Notes: generated by a model from the letters alone, not told the origin. Counted from the stretch's first letter, positions 43,007 to 52,241 are shown. The stretch: 64,000 bases of DNA from Corallococcus macrosporus DSM 14697 (GCF_002305895.1 NZ_CP022203.1:6854001-6918000); one strand, 5' to 3'. A program made the numbers and translations.

Positions 43007-43801
43007 ATGCTGACCCAACCTGCCGTTCCGGAAACCGCTCCCGTCTGCCCTGACCATGCTGGCGCGCCGTCCACGGGGACCTGTGAGCGGTGCGGCCGCT
43101 TCCTCTGCGAGCAGTGCAGGCTGCCCCACTCGGGGGTCTGCGCCGCCTGCGCCGCCCGGCAGGTCCAGGCGCTGCCCTCCACCCGGGGGCGGGCGCAGTT
43201 GGCGAGCGGGGCCCTGGTCCTGGGCGCGGTCCTCACGCTCCCGGTCGCCATGCTCAACCTCTGGCTCTTCGCGAGCCTCGACAATGGCAGGCCCAGCCCG
43301 GAGGACGCCGCGTCCTATGATTTGATGAACGGGCTCATCGCCATCCCCACCCTGCTGACCATGGTGACCACCATGGTCCTCTACCTACGCTGGCTGCGCC
43401 TGAGCGTGAGGACCGCCAACGCCCTGGGCTTGAGCAACGAGTCCACGGGCTGGGCCACGTTCTGCTGGTTCATCCCGCTCGCCAACCTCGTCAAGCCGTT
43501 CGATGTGGTGCGGGAACTCTGGCAAGGCGTGGGAGGCGACCCTCGACGGAAGGCCCAACTGACGGCCTGGTGGGCCACGTGGATCCTCGGCAACATCCTC
43601 ACCAACATCAGCACCCTGTTGGCGGGAGCGGACACCGCGGGCGCCACGACGCTGGACACCTCGCTCATCATCGGGCTGCTCTCGGAGGGCCTCTCCGTGG
43701 CGGCGGCGGTGCTGTGCATCCGCGTCATCTGGGACATCGAATCGCTGCTCGTGGCCCGCCGGGCCGAGGCGGAAGCAACGCTGGGTGCCGCCACGCGCTG
43801 A
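43007..43801 (+). CDS. B-box zinc-ribbon/DUF4328 membrane protein
   Basis: 264 residues. An N-terminal Cys/His cluster (CPDHAGAPSTGTCERCGRFLCEQC, then GVCAACAARQ; residues ~13-52) is a B-box-like zinc ribbon. Five or six hydrophobic helices follow; WLRLSVRTANALG, STGWATFCWFIPLANLVKPFDVV and ELW are characteristic of DUF4328. It is an integral membrane protein with a cytoplasmic zinc module and no known function. It is divergent from the SET gene. Confidence 0.75.
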   Translation: MLTQPAVPETAPVCPDHAGAPSTGTCERCGRFLCEQCRLPHSGVCAACAARQVQALPSTRGRAQLASGALVLGAVLTLPVAMLNLWLFASLDNGRPSPEDAASYDLMNGLIAIPTLLTMVTTMVLYLRWLRLSVRTANALGLSNESTGWATFCWFIPLANLVKPFDVVRELWQGVGGDPRRKAQLTAWWATWILGNILTNISTLLAGADTAGATTLDTSLIIGLLSEGLSVAAAVLCIRVIWDIESLLVARRAEAEATLGAATR

Positions 43802-43823
43802 AACGGAAAGCGCCACACGCAAG

Positions 43824-43865
43824 GAGCCCCGCGCCGGGCCTGTTCAAGGTCCTCGGCCGGGGCTC
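43824..43865. terminator. Hairpin between convergent genes
   Basis: GAGCCCCG (43824-43831) pairs with CGGGGCTC (43858-43865), with further pairing possible inside (GCCG with CGGC). It fills the gap between the DUF4328 and thymidine phosphorylase stops and is followed by TT on the plus strand. Confidence 0.5.
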
Positions 43866-43893
43866 TTCGGAACCACGACAGCGAACGGACGCC

Positions 43894-45198
43894 CTACTCC
43901 ACCCGCTCGCGGATGAGCGGCCGGGCCGCGGGGGCCGCGTCACCGAACTGGTACGCGGCCAGCAGGCGCGCCTTCACGTTCTCCAGCGGGGCCGCGTCGT
44001 TGTAGTGCACGCGCACCACGGGCTCGCCCTGCTTCACGGGCTCGCCCGTCTTCTTCAGCAGCGTGAAGCCCACGGCCGGGTCAATCTTGCTGTCCGTCCG
44101 CTGCCGGCCCGCGCCCAGCGCCACCGCCGCCAGGCCCACGCCCTCCGTGTCGATGCCAGTGACGAAGCCGTCCCGGGGCGCCACCACGTCCGCGGTGGCC
44201 TTCGCCTGCGGCAGCAGGGAGTAGTCGTCGATGGCGCGCGGGTCTCCGCCCTGCACCTGGACAATCTCCTTCAGCTTGCGCACCGCGCTGCCGTCCTCCA
44301 CCACCTTGCGCAGCTTCTCGCGCGCCTCGTCGATGGTTGCGGCCTTCTTGCCCAGCACCAGCATCTCCGCCGTGAGGGCATACGTAATCTCGGTGTAGTC
44401 CTCCGGCGCGTCGCCGCGGAGCATGTCCACCGCCTCGATGACCTCCAGCGCGTTGCCCACCTTGCGGCCCAGCGGCTGGTCCATGTCGGTGAGCAGGGCC
44501 ACGACCTTCTTCCCCATCTCCGCGCCCAGGCCAATCATCGTCTTGGCCAGCGTGCGCGCGTCCTCGTCGCGCTTCATGAAGGCGCCGCTGCCCACCTTCA
44601 CGTCCAGCACCAGCGCGTCGATGCCCTCCGCCAGCTTCTTGCTCATGATGGAGGACGCAATCAGCGGGATGCAGTCCACCGTCGCCGTCACGTCGCGCAG
44701 GGCGTAGAGCTTCTTGTCCGCCGGGGCCACCTGCGCCGTCTGGCCAATCAGGCAGCAGTTCACCTCGCGCACCAGGCGCCGGTACTCGGACGTCGGCAGG
44801 TTGACGTTGAAGCCGGGGATGGACTCCAGCTTGTCCAGCGTCCCGCCGGTGTGACCCAGGCCGCGGCCCGAAATCATGGGGACCGGCACCCCACAGGCGG
44901 CGGCCAGCGGCGCCAGGCTGAGGGAGACCTTGTCACCCACCCCGCCGGTGGAGTGCTTGTCCACCTTCACTCCCGGCGTGTCGGACAGGTCCAGGACCTC
45001 GCCGGACTCCAGCATGGCGCGGGCCCAGGCGCCCAGCTCCCGGGAGTCCATGCCCCGGAAGAAGATGGCCATGCACATGGCCGCCATCTGGTAGTCCGCC
45101 ACCGTCCCCGCCGTATACGCCTCGATGAACGCGCGGATGTCCGCCGGTTCCAGCCGGCCACCATCCCGCTTCGCCTTGATGAGCTCGTAGGGTTGCAC
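43894..45198 (-). CDS. deoA: Thymidine (pyrimidine-nucleoside) phosphorylase
   Basis: 434 residues, normal for the family. It has the start MQPYELIKAKRDGG, the phosphate-binding VKVDKHSTGGVGDKVSLSLAP, the glycine-rich MISGRGLGHTGGTLDKLESI, the substrate-binding LYALRDVTATVDCIPLIASSIMSKK and LVLDVKVGSGAFMK. It splits thymidine, deoxyuridine or uridine into base and sugar-1-phosphate. Gram-positive-type Pdp cannot be excluded. Opposite strand and divergent to the nucleoside importer that starts 76 bp away; the shared region suggests coordinated control. DeoC further on would use the deoxyribose product after a phosphomutase step. Confidence 0.92.
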   Translation of the reverse strand: MQPYELIKAKRDGGRLEPADIRAFIEAYTAGTVADYQMAAMCMAIFFRGMDSRELGAWARAMLESGEVLDLSDTPGVKVDKHSTGGVGDKVSLSLAPLAAACGVPVPMISGRGLGHTGGTLDKLESIPGFNVNLPTSEYRRLVREVNCCLIGQTAQVAPADKKLYALRDVTATVDCIPLIASSIMSKKLAEGIDALVLDVKVGSGAFMKRDEDARTLAKTMIGLGAEMGKKVVALLTDMDQPLGRKVGNALEVIEAVDMLRGDAPEDYTEITYALTAEMLVLGKKAATIDEAREKLRKVVEDGSAVRKLKEIVQVQGGDPRAIDDYSLLPQAKATADVVAPRDGFVTGIDTEGVGLAAVALGAGRQRTDSKIDPAVGFTLLKKTGEPVKQGEPVVRVHYNDAAPLENVKARLLAAYQFGDAAPAARPLIRERVE

Positions 45199-45273
45199 GG
45201 GGCAAGGCCATAGCAGGAACCCACCCCTTCATGCACTCGGGGAAAGGGCGGGCATCTGGTAGATAGGCCCGTC

Positions 45274-46461
45274 ATGATGCTCCGCCTCCACGTCCTCGCC
45301 CTCACCGCCCTCCTGTGCGCGTGCTCCAAGCAGAAGGAAGAAGCGCCCCCCTCCGGCGCCCAGGCCCCCGCCGGGAAGACGGAGAAGAAGGCCCTCCCCG
45401 TCGGACTCGTCATCGACGTGGGCGGCCGCGGAGACCACTCCTTCAATGACGCGGCGCTTCGTGGCCTGGAGCTGTGGGCCGCCGGCAAGCGCTACGAGGG
45501 CGGCAAGTACGTGGACGCCACGCCCGACGAGGTCCGCAAGTCCCTGCCGCCCCACCTGAGCGCGGCGGCGGCCACCTTCCGCGCCCTGCCCATCCAGCCC
45601 ATCGTCCTGCAGAGCAAGGCGCAGGAGGACTACGTCCCCAACCTCCAGCTCCTGGTGGACCAGGGCGCCCGGCTCACCGTGGGCAACGGCTACATGCTGG
45701 CCAACGCGGTGCGCACCTCCGCCCAGGAGAACCCCCAGGCGCAGTTCCTGCTCATCGACAGCCAGGTGCTGGACGCGCAGGGCAAGGCGATGAAGCTGCC
45801 CAACGTGCGCACCGTCCTCTTCAAGGAGCAGGAGGGCAGCTTCCTCGTCGGCGCGCTGGCCGGGCTGGTGACGAAGACGAACAAGGTGGGCTTCGTGGGC
45901 GGCATCGAGGTGCCCCTCATCCAGCGCTTCGAGGTGGGCTACCGCGCGGGCGTGAAGACGACCAACGCCCCGGCCGCGCAGGCCCTGATGTCCGTCTACA
46001 CGGGCAGCTTCAACAACATGGCCGCCGGCAAGCAGGTGGCGCAGGACCTCATCTCCAAGGGCGCGGACGTCCTCTTCCACGCCGCGGGCGCGGACGGCAT
46101 CGGCGTCATCCAGGCGGTGAAGGAGGCGCGCGCCGCGGGCAAGCGCGTGTACGCCATTGGCGTGGACTCCGACCAGTCGCACGTGGCGCCGGACGCCATC
46201 CTCACGTCGATGATGAAGCACACCGACCTGGCCGTGTACCAGGCGGCGAAGGACCTGGTGGACGGCACCTTCGGGGCCGGGGAGCAGGTGCTGGGCCTCA
46301 AGGAGAACGGCGTGGGCATGGCGGAGGTGCGGGTGGACTTCCCCGGCAAGGCGGAGGCGCTCCAGAAGGTGGAGGCTTTGCGTCAGCGCATCATCGCGGG
46401 GAGCCTCCAGGTCCCCGCCCTCCCGGCGGACCTCGCCTCCTTCCAGGCTGCCGCGCCCTGA
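45274..46461 (+). CDS. BMP-family nucleoside-binding lipoprotein
   Basis: 395 residues. Lipobox ALLCAC (Cys near residue 17), then a linker. The PBP1/BMP fold is recognisable: LPVGLVIDVGGRGDHSFNDAALRGLE, QEDYVPNLQLLVDQGA, FLVGALAGLVTKTNKVGFVGG and FHAAGADGIGVIQAVKEA, with the ligand Asp residues in the GVDSDQS block. It is the binding protein of the purine/pyrimidine nucleoside ABC importer encoded by the next three genes. The start could be 45274 or 45277. The stop overlaps the ATPase start region. Confidence 0.88.
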   Translation: MMLRLHVLALTALLCACSKQKEEAPPSGAQAPAGKTEKKALPVGLVIDVGGRGDHSFNDAALRGLELWAAGKRYEGGKYVDATPDEVRKSLPPHLSAAAATFRALPIQPIVLQSKAQEDYVPNLQLLVDQGARLTVGNGYMLANAVRTSAQENPQAQFLLIDSQVLDAQGKAMKLPNVRTVLFKEQEGSFLVGALAGLVTKTNKVGFVGGIEVPLIQRFEVGYRAGVKTTNAPAAQALMSVYTGSFNNMAAGKQVAQDLISKGADVLFHAAGADGIGVIQAVKEARAAGKRVYAIGVDSDQSHVAPDAILTSMMKHTDLAVYQAAKDLVDGTFGAGEQVLGLKENGVGMAEVRVDFPGKAEALQKVEALRQRIIAGSLQVPALPADLASFQAAAP

Positions 46462-47984
46462 TTTCGCTCCGGAACATCCACAAGGCCTTCGGCACCTGCG
46501 TCTCGCTGGCGGACGCGTCGCTGGACGTGCACCGGGGCGAGCTGCTCGCCGTGGTGGGTGAGAATGGCGCGGGCAAGTCCAGCCTGATGAACGTCCTCTA
46601 TGGGCTCTATCAGCCGGACGCGGGCGTGCTGACGCTGGACGGCCAGCCGGTGCGCTTCAAGAGCCCGCGCGACGCGATTGCGCGGGGCATCGGCATGGTG
46701 CACCAGCACTTCATGCTCGTGCCCACGCTGTCGGTGGCGGAGAACGTGGTGCTGGGCCGCGAGCCCACGCGCAACGGCCTGCTGGACCTGGAGCGCGCGG
46801 TGCAGGAGGTGTCCGCCACCTGCGCCCGCTTCGGCTTCCAGTTGGAGCCCCGGGCGCGCGTGGACACGCTCAGCGTCGGCTCGCAGCAGAAGGTGGAGAT
46901 TATCAAGGCGCTGCACCGGGGCGCGCAGGTGCTCATCCTGGACGAGCCCACCGCCGTCCTCACGCCGCAGGAGTCCGACGAGTTGGCCAGGGTCATGCGC
47001 GGGCTGGTGGCGCAGGGCCACACCGTGGTGCTCATCAGCCACAAGCTGAAGGAGGTGCTGGGCGTGGCGGACCGCATCGCCGTGATGCGCCGGGGCCGCT
47101 GCGTGGCGGAGGTCCGCGCCGCGGACACCACGGCTGAACAGCTCGCCGCGCTCATGGTGGGTGAGGGCCAGCGCGCGCCAGGCGCCGCGGCGCCCACCAC
47201 GACGGCGGCCCACGCTCCCGGCGAGGCGCTCCTGGAAGCGCGGGGCCTGCAGGCCACCGGCGACAACGGGCGCCCCGCCCTGCGCGGCGTGGACCTGGAG
47301 GTGCGCGCGGGCGAAATCGTCGGCATCGCGGGCGTGGACGGCAACGGGCAGCGCGAGCTGGCGGAGGTGCTCACCGGCTTGCGCGCGCTGACGTCCGGAG
47401 GCGGCACGCTGCTGGGAGGCCCGCTGCGAGGCCTGACGCCGGCCCAGGCGCGGACGCGCGGCGTGGGCCACATCCCGGAGGACCGGCTCCACCGCGCGGT
47501 GGTGAAGACGCTCAGCGTGGAGGAGAACGTGGCCCTGGGCCGGCACACGCGGCCGCCCTTCGCGAAGGGCCCGTGGATTGACTTCAAGGGCCGCCGCGAG
47601 CGCACGCGCGCGCTGACGGTGGCCTACGACGTGCGGCCGCCCGACCCGGAGGTGGCGCTGCGGGCCCTGTCCGGCGGCAACCAGCAGAAGGTGGTGGTGG
47701 CGCGCGAGCTGGACGCGCGGCCCCGGTTGCTGGTGGTGGTGCAGCCCACGCGAGGCCTGGACGTGGGCGCCGTGGCGCAGGTGCAAGCGAAGCTGCGCGA
47801 GGCGCGCGACCAGGGCACGGGCGTGCTGCTGGTGTCATTGGACTTGGAAGAGGTGCTGGCCCTGTCGGACCGCGTCTATGTCTTCTTCGAGGGCCGCGTG
47901 ACGGGCCACTTCCTCCGGAACGAGCTGGACGAGCGCGAGCTGGGACGGCGCATGCTGGGCACCCCGGAGCCGGGCCATGCCTGA
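46458..47984 (+). CDS. Nucleoside ABC importer, fused double ATPase
   Basis: 508 residues if it starts at the CTG at 46458, which overlaps the previous TGA; ATT 46461 is the alternative. No ATG, GTG or TTG in frame gives a complete first Walker domain. Two ABC domains in one chain, as in RbsA/NupA-type proteins. First: Walker A GENGAGKSS, LSVGSQQKVEI (signature) and LILDEPTAVL. Second: VDGNGQRE in place of Walker A (degenerate), LSGGNQQKVVVAREL and RLLVVVQPTRGLD. The degenerate second Walker A is usual for this family. It powers nucleoside import with the two permeases that follow. Confidence 0.85.
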   Translation: MISLRNIHKAFGTCVSLADASLDVHRGELLAVVGENGAGKSSLMNVLYGLYQPDAGVLTLDGQPVRFKSPRDAIARGIGMVHQHFMLVPTLSVAENVVLGREPTRNGLLDLERAVQEVSATCARFGFQLEPRARVDTLSVGSQQKVEIIKALHRGAQVLILDEPTAVLTPQESDELARVMRGLVAQGHTVVLISHKLKEVLGVADRIAVMRRGRCVAEVRAADTTAEQLAALMVGEGQRAPGAAAPTTTAAHAPGEALLEARGLQATGDNGRPALRGVDLEVRAGEIVGIAGVDGNGQRELAEVLTGLRALTSGGGTLLGGPLRGLTPAQARTRGVGHIPEDRLHRAVVKTLSVEENVALGRHTRPPFAKGPWIDFKGRRERTRALTVAYDVRPPDPEVALRALSGGNQQKVVVARELDARPRLLVVVQPTRGLDVGAVAQVQAKLREARDQGTGVLLVSLDLEEVLALSDRVYVFFEGRVTGHFLRNELDERELGRRMLGTPEPGHA

Positions 47985-49092
47985 GCGCGTGAGGCAGCTC
48001 CTGCCGTCGGTGCTCTCCGTGCTGCTGGCGCTGGCCGTGTGCTGGGCGCTCATCGCGCTCACCATGGAGCCGGGCACCGCGACGGACGCCTATCTGCAGA
48101 TGCTGTGGGGAGGCATCGGCAACTGGCCCGCGTACCTGGATGGCGCGCCGGCCACCGTCATCACCCGCCCCCTGGGCGAGGCCGCGATGAAGGCGGCCCT
48201 CCTCACCCTCACCGGCCTGTCCGTGGCGGTGGCGTTCAAGGTGGGCCTGTTCAACATCGGCGCGCAGGGGCAGATGCTGCTGGGCGCGCTGGCCGCGGCG
48301 GTGGTGGGCGCCCAGGTGTCGCTGCCCGGCGCGCTGCACGTCCCCGCGGCCCTGCTGGGCGCGGCGCTCGCGGGCGCGGCGTGGGCGGGCATCGCCGGCG
48401 CCCTGCGCATCTACCGGGGCGTGCACGAGGTCATCTCCACCATCATGCTCAACTGGGTCGCGCTGAGCCTGGTGGACAACTGGCTGGTGGTGGGCCCGCT
48501 GCGCGGCGCGGCCGAGGGCGGCCAGTCCATCACCGGCACCGCCGAAATCCAGGCCACCGCGGCGCTGCCCCGGCTGCTGGGCGACGGCTCGCGGCTCAAC
48601 CTGGGCTTCCCGCTGGCCCTGGCCGCGGCGCTGGCCGTCTGGGTGTGGCTGACGCGCACGCGCTCCGGCTTCGAGACGCGCACGGTGGGCCAGGGCGCCG
48701 AGGCCGCGCGCGCCGCGGGCATCCCCGTGGCCCGGCGCATGGGCCTGGCCATGGCGCTGGCGGGGGCCATGGCGGGGCTGGCGGGCGCGGTGCTGGTGCT
48801 GGGCACGGAGGGGCGCTACCCCGGCACGCTGGGCGCGCCCTACGGCTTCGACGGCATCGCCATCGCGCTCATCGGCAACAACCACCCGCTGGGCGCCACC
48901 GTGTCCGCGCTCTTCTTCGGCGTGCTGCGCGCGGGGGGCACGCGCATGCAGCTGCTCGGCGTGCACAAGAGCTTCCCCGAGCTCATCCAGGGCCTGGCGC
49001 TGCTCTTCGTCGCCGGCCGCATGGTGTGGCTCGCGCTGCTGCGCCGGCGAAACGCGGCGCCCGCCGCCTCGGCGGAGGTGCCCCGTGCTTGA
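47977..49092 (+). CDS. Nucleoside ABC importer permease 1
   Basis: 371 residues with about nine or ten transmembrane helices. Typical sugar/nucleoside permease motifs: FKVGLFNIGAQGQMLLGALAAAV, VHEVISTIMLNWVALSLV and GTRMQLLGVHKS. The LFNIGAQGQ block is diagnostic for BMP-linked permeases. ATG 47977 lies 8 bp inside the ATPase gene. Pairs with the next gene to form the membrane channel. Confidence 0.88.
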   Translation: MPERVRQLLPSVLSVLLALAVCWALIALTMEPGTATDAYLQMLWGGIGNWPAYLDGAPATVITRPLGEAAMKAALLTLTGLSVAVAFKVGLFNIGAQGQMLLGALAAAVVGAQVSLPGALHVPAALLGAALAGAAWAGIAGALRIYRGVHEVISTIMLNWVALSLVDNWLVVGPLRGAAEGGQSITGTAEIQATAALPRLLGDGSRLNLGFPLALAAALAVWVWLTRTRSGFETRTVGQGAEAARAAGIPVARRMGLAMALAGAMAGLAGAVLVLGTEGRYPGTLGAPYGFDGIAIALIGNNHPLGATVSALFFGVLRAGGTRMQLLGVHKSFPELIQGLALLFVAGRMVWLALLRRRNAAPAASAEVPRA

Positions 49093-50014
49093 GGTCCTGC
49101 ACTCGCTGCTGTTCTCCACCCTGGACGCGGCGCCGGCGCTCATCTTCGCCGCCCTGGGCGCGGTGCTCTCCGAGCGCGCGGGCGTCATCGCCGTGGGCAT
49201 CGAGGGGATGATGCGGGTGGGCGCCTTCTGCGCGGCGGTGGCGGCCCTGGTGATGCCCACGCCCCTGGCCGTCGTCATGGGCATGCTCGCGGGCGCGGCC
49301 CTGGCCGGCGTGCACGGCTTCCTGAGCATCCGCTGGCGCTCCGACCAGGTGGTGTCCGGCATCGCCCTCAACCTGGTGGCCCTGGCCGGCGGCACCTTCC
49401 TGCTGGAGTCGCTCTACGGCCCCAACGGCACCCCGTCCATCCAGCAGCTCCCGCGCTGGAACCTCCCCGGCCTGAGCTCAATCCCGGTGCTGGGCGCGCT
49501 GTCCGGGCACTCGGCGCCCACGTACCTGGCGCTGCTCCTGCCCTTCGCCTTCCAGGGGCTGCTGACCCGCACGCCCCTGGGCCTGCGGCTGCGCGCGGTG
49601 GGCGACAAGCCCCAGGCCGTGGCCACCCTGGGCCTGTCCGTGCCGGCCCTGCGCTGGGGCGCGGTGCTGGGCAGCGGGCTGCTGGCGGGCCTGGGCGGCG
49701 CGGTGCTGTCCACCGCCGTGCTGGACCGCTTCGAGCAGCACACCCCCGCGGGCCTGGGCTTCATGGCCCTGGCCGCCATGGTGTTCGGCCGGTGGACGCC
49801 CGTGGGCGCCTTCCTCGCCGCCGCCTTCTTCGCCTTCGGCAACGCGCTGCGCATCGGCCTGGTGTCCAGCGCCCCCGGCCTGGTCGAGCTGATCCCCCAG
49901 GGCGTCCTCCTGGCCCTGCCCTATCTGCTCACCCTGGTGGTGCTCACCCTCCAGGGCCAGCGCAGCAGCGCCCCCGCCGCCCTCGGGACCCCCTACGAAC
50001 AGGAATCGCGCTGA
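49085..50014 (+). CDS. Nucleoside ABC importer permease 2
   Basis: 309 residues from GTG 49085, which overlaps the first permease by 8 bp. About eight transmembrane helices; LIFAALGAVLSERAGVIAVGIEGMMRVGAF and DQVVSGIALNLVALAGG, with LRAVGDKPQAVATLGL, are the counterpart motifs of YufQ/NupC-type permeases. Last gene of the importer operon. Downstream lies a gene-free stretch with palindromes. Confidence 0.88.
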   Translation: MLEVLHSLLFSTLDAAPALIFAALGAVLSERAGVIAVGIEGMMRVGAFCAAVAALVMPTPLAVVMGMLAGAALAGVHGFLSIRWRSDQVVSGIALNLVALAGGTFLLESLYGPNGTPSIQQLPRWNLPGLSSIPVLGALSGHSAPTYLALLLPFAFQGLLTRTPLGLRLRAVGDKPQAVATLGLSVPALRWGAVLGSGLLAGLGGAVLSTAVLDRFEQHTPAGLGFMALAAMVFGRWTPVGAFLAAAFFAFGNALRIGLVSSAPGLVELIPQGVLLALPYLLTLVVLTLQGQRSSAPAALGTPYEQESR

Positions 50015-50364
50015 CACTTCGCGTCCGGATGGAGTCATTACACACCCGGGTAGAAATCGATTTAAGGTCGTGACTGACCCAGCCGATTTGAAAATCGATT
50101 TCAACAGGAGTGACTTTCTCCAGTGCCGCAACGATTCAACCCCCTGAGGTTACAGGGGGAGCACCGTTGGTGGTGCAATCGCTGGCTCCGACGCGCAGCG
50201 ACGAACGGCGGCATGAGCCTCGCATAGACACAGCGCGGTATCGGATCACGTACCGGACTGGACGCAAGCGCCCGGGGGGAGCTCCATCCAGGGCGAGAGG
50301 GGTCCGTAGGACGGCCTGGAACACCCGGGTGAGGCTCACCTGGTCACCATGTAGGGGTGGCGTG
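50015..50364. other. Intergenic stretch with twin palindromes and a hairpin
   Basis: AAATCGATTT occurs twice, at 50054-50063 and 50092-50101 (38 bp apart); the second extends to a near-perfect TTGAAA...TTTCAA dyad (50088-50104). A 7-bp hairpin follows: CCCCCTG (50140-50146) with CAGGGGG (50153-50159), a possible terminator for the importer operon. A reading frame is open from 50110 into the next gene, but its start overlaps its own AGGAG, and it does not resemble a protein domain. I take the palindromes as operator candidates. Confidence 0.45.
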
Positions 50365-51531
50365 ATGCTGGAGACGACGGAGACGGCGACGTACCGGCCC
50401 CGGGTGCTGGCGGTGGACGTGGAGTCGGGCGGAATGGAGCGGCTGTGCTCCATCCTGGCGCCCGCCGGCTATGACGTGCTGCCCGCCCATGGCCTGGCGG
50501 CGGCCGCGGCGGCGGCGCACGCGTCCGCGGACCTGGTGCTGCTCGACGTGGAGCGCCCCGGCACGGACGGCCTCGCGACGTACCGGCGCCTCCTGGACGC
50601 GCTGGGAAGCCCGTCCCTCCCCGTGCTCATGCTGACGCCCAGCGCCGACCGGGAGACGCGCCGCGAGGTGCTCGAGGCGGGCGTGGATGACCTGCTCATC
50701 ACCGAGCCGTTGGATCCGCTGGAGCTCAAGGTCCGCATCCACACGCTGCTGGAGCTGAAGGCGCACCGCGAGCGCGGTGGCCAGCGCGCCGAGGCGCTGC
50801 AGGATCCGCGCGTCCGCTGGGTGGAGATGGAGCGGCTGGCCCGCGTGGGCACGCTGGCGGCGGACGTGGCGCAGAACCTGGGCCGCGTGGGTGAAGGCCT
50901 CCAGCGGGCGCTGGAGCACGTGCGCACGCGCGCGACGCAGGGCCTGCCGCCGGACGCCGACGAGCTCAAGAAGCTGGGGGTGGCGGGCGAGCAGATGCGC
51001 CTGCACGGCCAGCACCTGCTGTCGCTGGGCCCCACCAGCCCGAAGGACATCCAGCGCTTCGACCTGAGGGAGTTGGTGCCCGCGGTGGTGGAGCGCATGC
51101 GCGACGCCGGCCGCCTGGGCACCGCCGAGGTGAAGGTGCGGTTGCCGGACGAGGCCATCGCCGTCGTCTTCAACCGCCGCCAGTTGGAGCAGGTGGTGGT
51201 GGAGCTGCTGGCCAACGCGGTGGACGCGGTGGAGGACGTGACGGACCGCCCGCGCCGCATCCACGTCGGCCTGGAGCTGCCGGACATCTTCGGGGACTTC
51301 GGCCCGCGCCTGTACGTGAAGGACACCGGCATCGGCATCTTCGAGGACGAGCTGCAGGCCGTCTTCGAGCCCTACTACACGACGAACGCGCCCGAGAAGG
51401 GCGCCGGGCTGGGCCTCACCGTCGCGCGCACCCTGGTGGAGGCCATGGGCGGCGCGGTGACGGTGCAGAGCCGCGTCAACCTGGGCAGCACCTTCACGGT
51501 GGAGCTGCCCGAGCAGACGTCGTCCTGGTAG
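50365..51531 (+). CDS. Receiver/histidine-kinase hybrid with degenerate phosphorylation sites
   Basis: 388 residues from ATG 50365 (GTG 50362 also in frame). Receiver domain ~12-132 has the phosphoacceptor Asp61 (LVLLDVERPG) but only one acidic residue in the first pocket (LAVDVES) and Glu114 where the invariant Lys should be (LLITEPLDP). The dimerisation helix reads LARVGTLAADVAQNLGRV, with Gln170 in place of the phosphoacceptor His (normally VAHEI). The ATPase domain looks complete: N-box VVELLANAVDAVED, DTGIGI, GAGLGLTVA. So it may bind ATP without autophosphorylating, or act as a scaffold. It stops 1 bp before the convergent neighbour. Confidence 0.82.
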   Translation: MLETTETATYRPRVLAVDVESGGMERLCSILAPAGYDVLPAHGLAAAAAAAHASADLVLLDVERPGTDGLATYRRLLDALGSPSLPVLMLTPSADRETRREVLEAGVDDLLITEPLDPLELKVRIHTLLELKAHRERGGQRAEALQDPRVRWVEMERLARVGTLAADVAQNLGRVGEGLQRALEHVRTRATQGLPPDADELKKLGVAGEQMRLHGQHLLSLGPTSPKDIQRFDLRELVPAVVERMRDAGRLGTAEVKVRLPDEAIAVVFNRRQLEQVVVELLANAVDAVEDVTDRPRRIHVGLELPDIFGDFGPRLYVKDTGIGIFEDELQAVFEPYYTTNAPEKGAGLGLTVARTLVEAMGGAVTVQSRVNLGSTFTVELPEQTSSW

Positions 51532-52176
51532 CTAGAAGCGGTAGGCGACGCCGAAGAGCGCCTCCAGGGTGAACTCGGTGTCGTCGATGTCCGGGATGAC
51601 GGCGGGCCCCAGCCGGACGTTGAAGGTGACGCCGAGCTGGCGGTTGACGAAGTACTCCAGGCCGCCGCCCACGAGGATGGGGAACACCGGGCCGATTCCC
51701 TCGCCGAAGTAGACGTGGAAGGGGATGTCCAGGCCCAGGTTCACCATGACGGCGCTGCCGGCGGGGATGCCCACCACCAGGCCCAGGGGCAGCGCCAGGC
51801 CCACGTCGGTGTCGTACTCGTTGAAGTAGAAGAAGGGGCCCGGCTGGAAGGTGAGCGCGAGCGAGAAGTTGCGCTCCTGGATGAGCTGCAGCCGCATCCA
51901 CGCCTGGAGCTTGATGCCCGGGTCCGTGTAGCGGACCCAGCCCTCGCGGCCCCAGTTGAAGCTGAACTTGCCGCCGATGTCGAAGCGCTCCGAGCCGCCG
52001 TGCAGCAGGCCCAGGGAGATGCCGGGCCAGCCAAGCTGGCCATGGAACGCGGTGTTGCCCCGCCCCAGCGTTTCACCGGCGAGGACGGACCAGCCCTGTC
52101 CCCCGCGCTGCGCCAGCGCGGGGGTGGGGAGGGCCAGGAAGCAAGCGAGGAGGACTCCGGGGAGCAGTCGCTTCAC
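51532..52176 (-). CDS. Outer-membrane beta-barrel protein, unknown
   Basis: 214 residues. Signal peptide (MKRLLPGVLLACFLALPTPALA). The mature part alternates residues in short strands with aromatic girdles (FHGQLGWPGISLGLLHGG, FDIGGKFSFNWG, FNVRLGPAVIPD) and ends in YRF, the BAM signal. Its layout is similar to the barrel at 16229. No ligand known. The stop codon abuts that of the convergent receiver/kinase gene. Confidence 0.65.
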   Translation of the reverse strand: MKRLLPGVLLACFLALPTPALAQRGGQGWSVLAGETLGRGNTAFHGQLGWPGISLGLLHGGSERFDIGGKFSFNWGREGWVRYTDPGIKLQAWMRLQLIQERNFSLALTFQPGPFFYFNEYDTDVGLALPLGLVVGIPAGSAVMVNLGLDIPFHVYFGEGIGPVFPILVGGGLEYFVNRQLGVTFNVRLGPAVIPDIDDTEFTLEALFGVAYRF

Positions 52177-52241
52177 ACGGTACCTTTCTGCGAAGGCCGC
52201 CTCGTCGGGCGGGAGCTGGGTGGGGTGCTGCGTCTCTAGAC

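Noticed and set aside
50110-50364. Extended N-terminus of the receiver/kinase gene
   Set aside because: The GTG at 50110 overlaps its AGGAG, and the added ~85 residues have no domain character; ATG 50365 starts right before the receiver domain.
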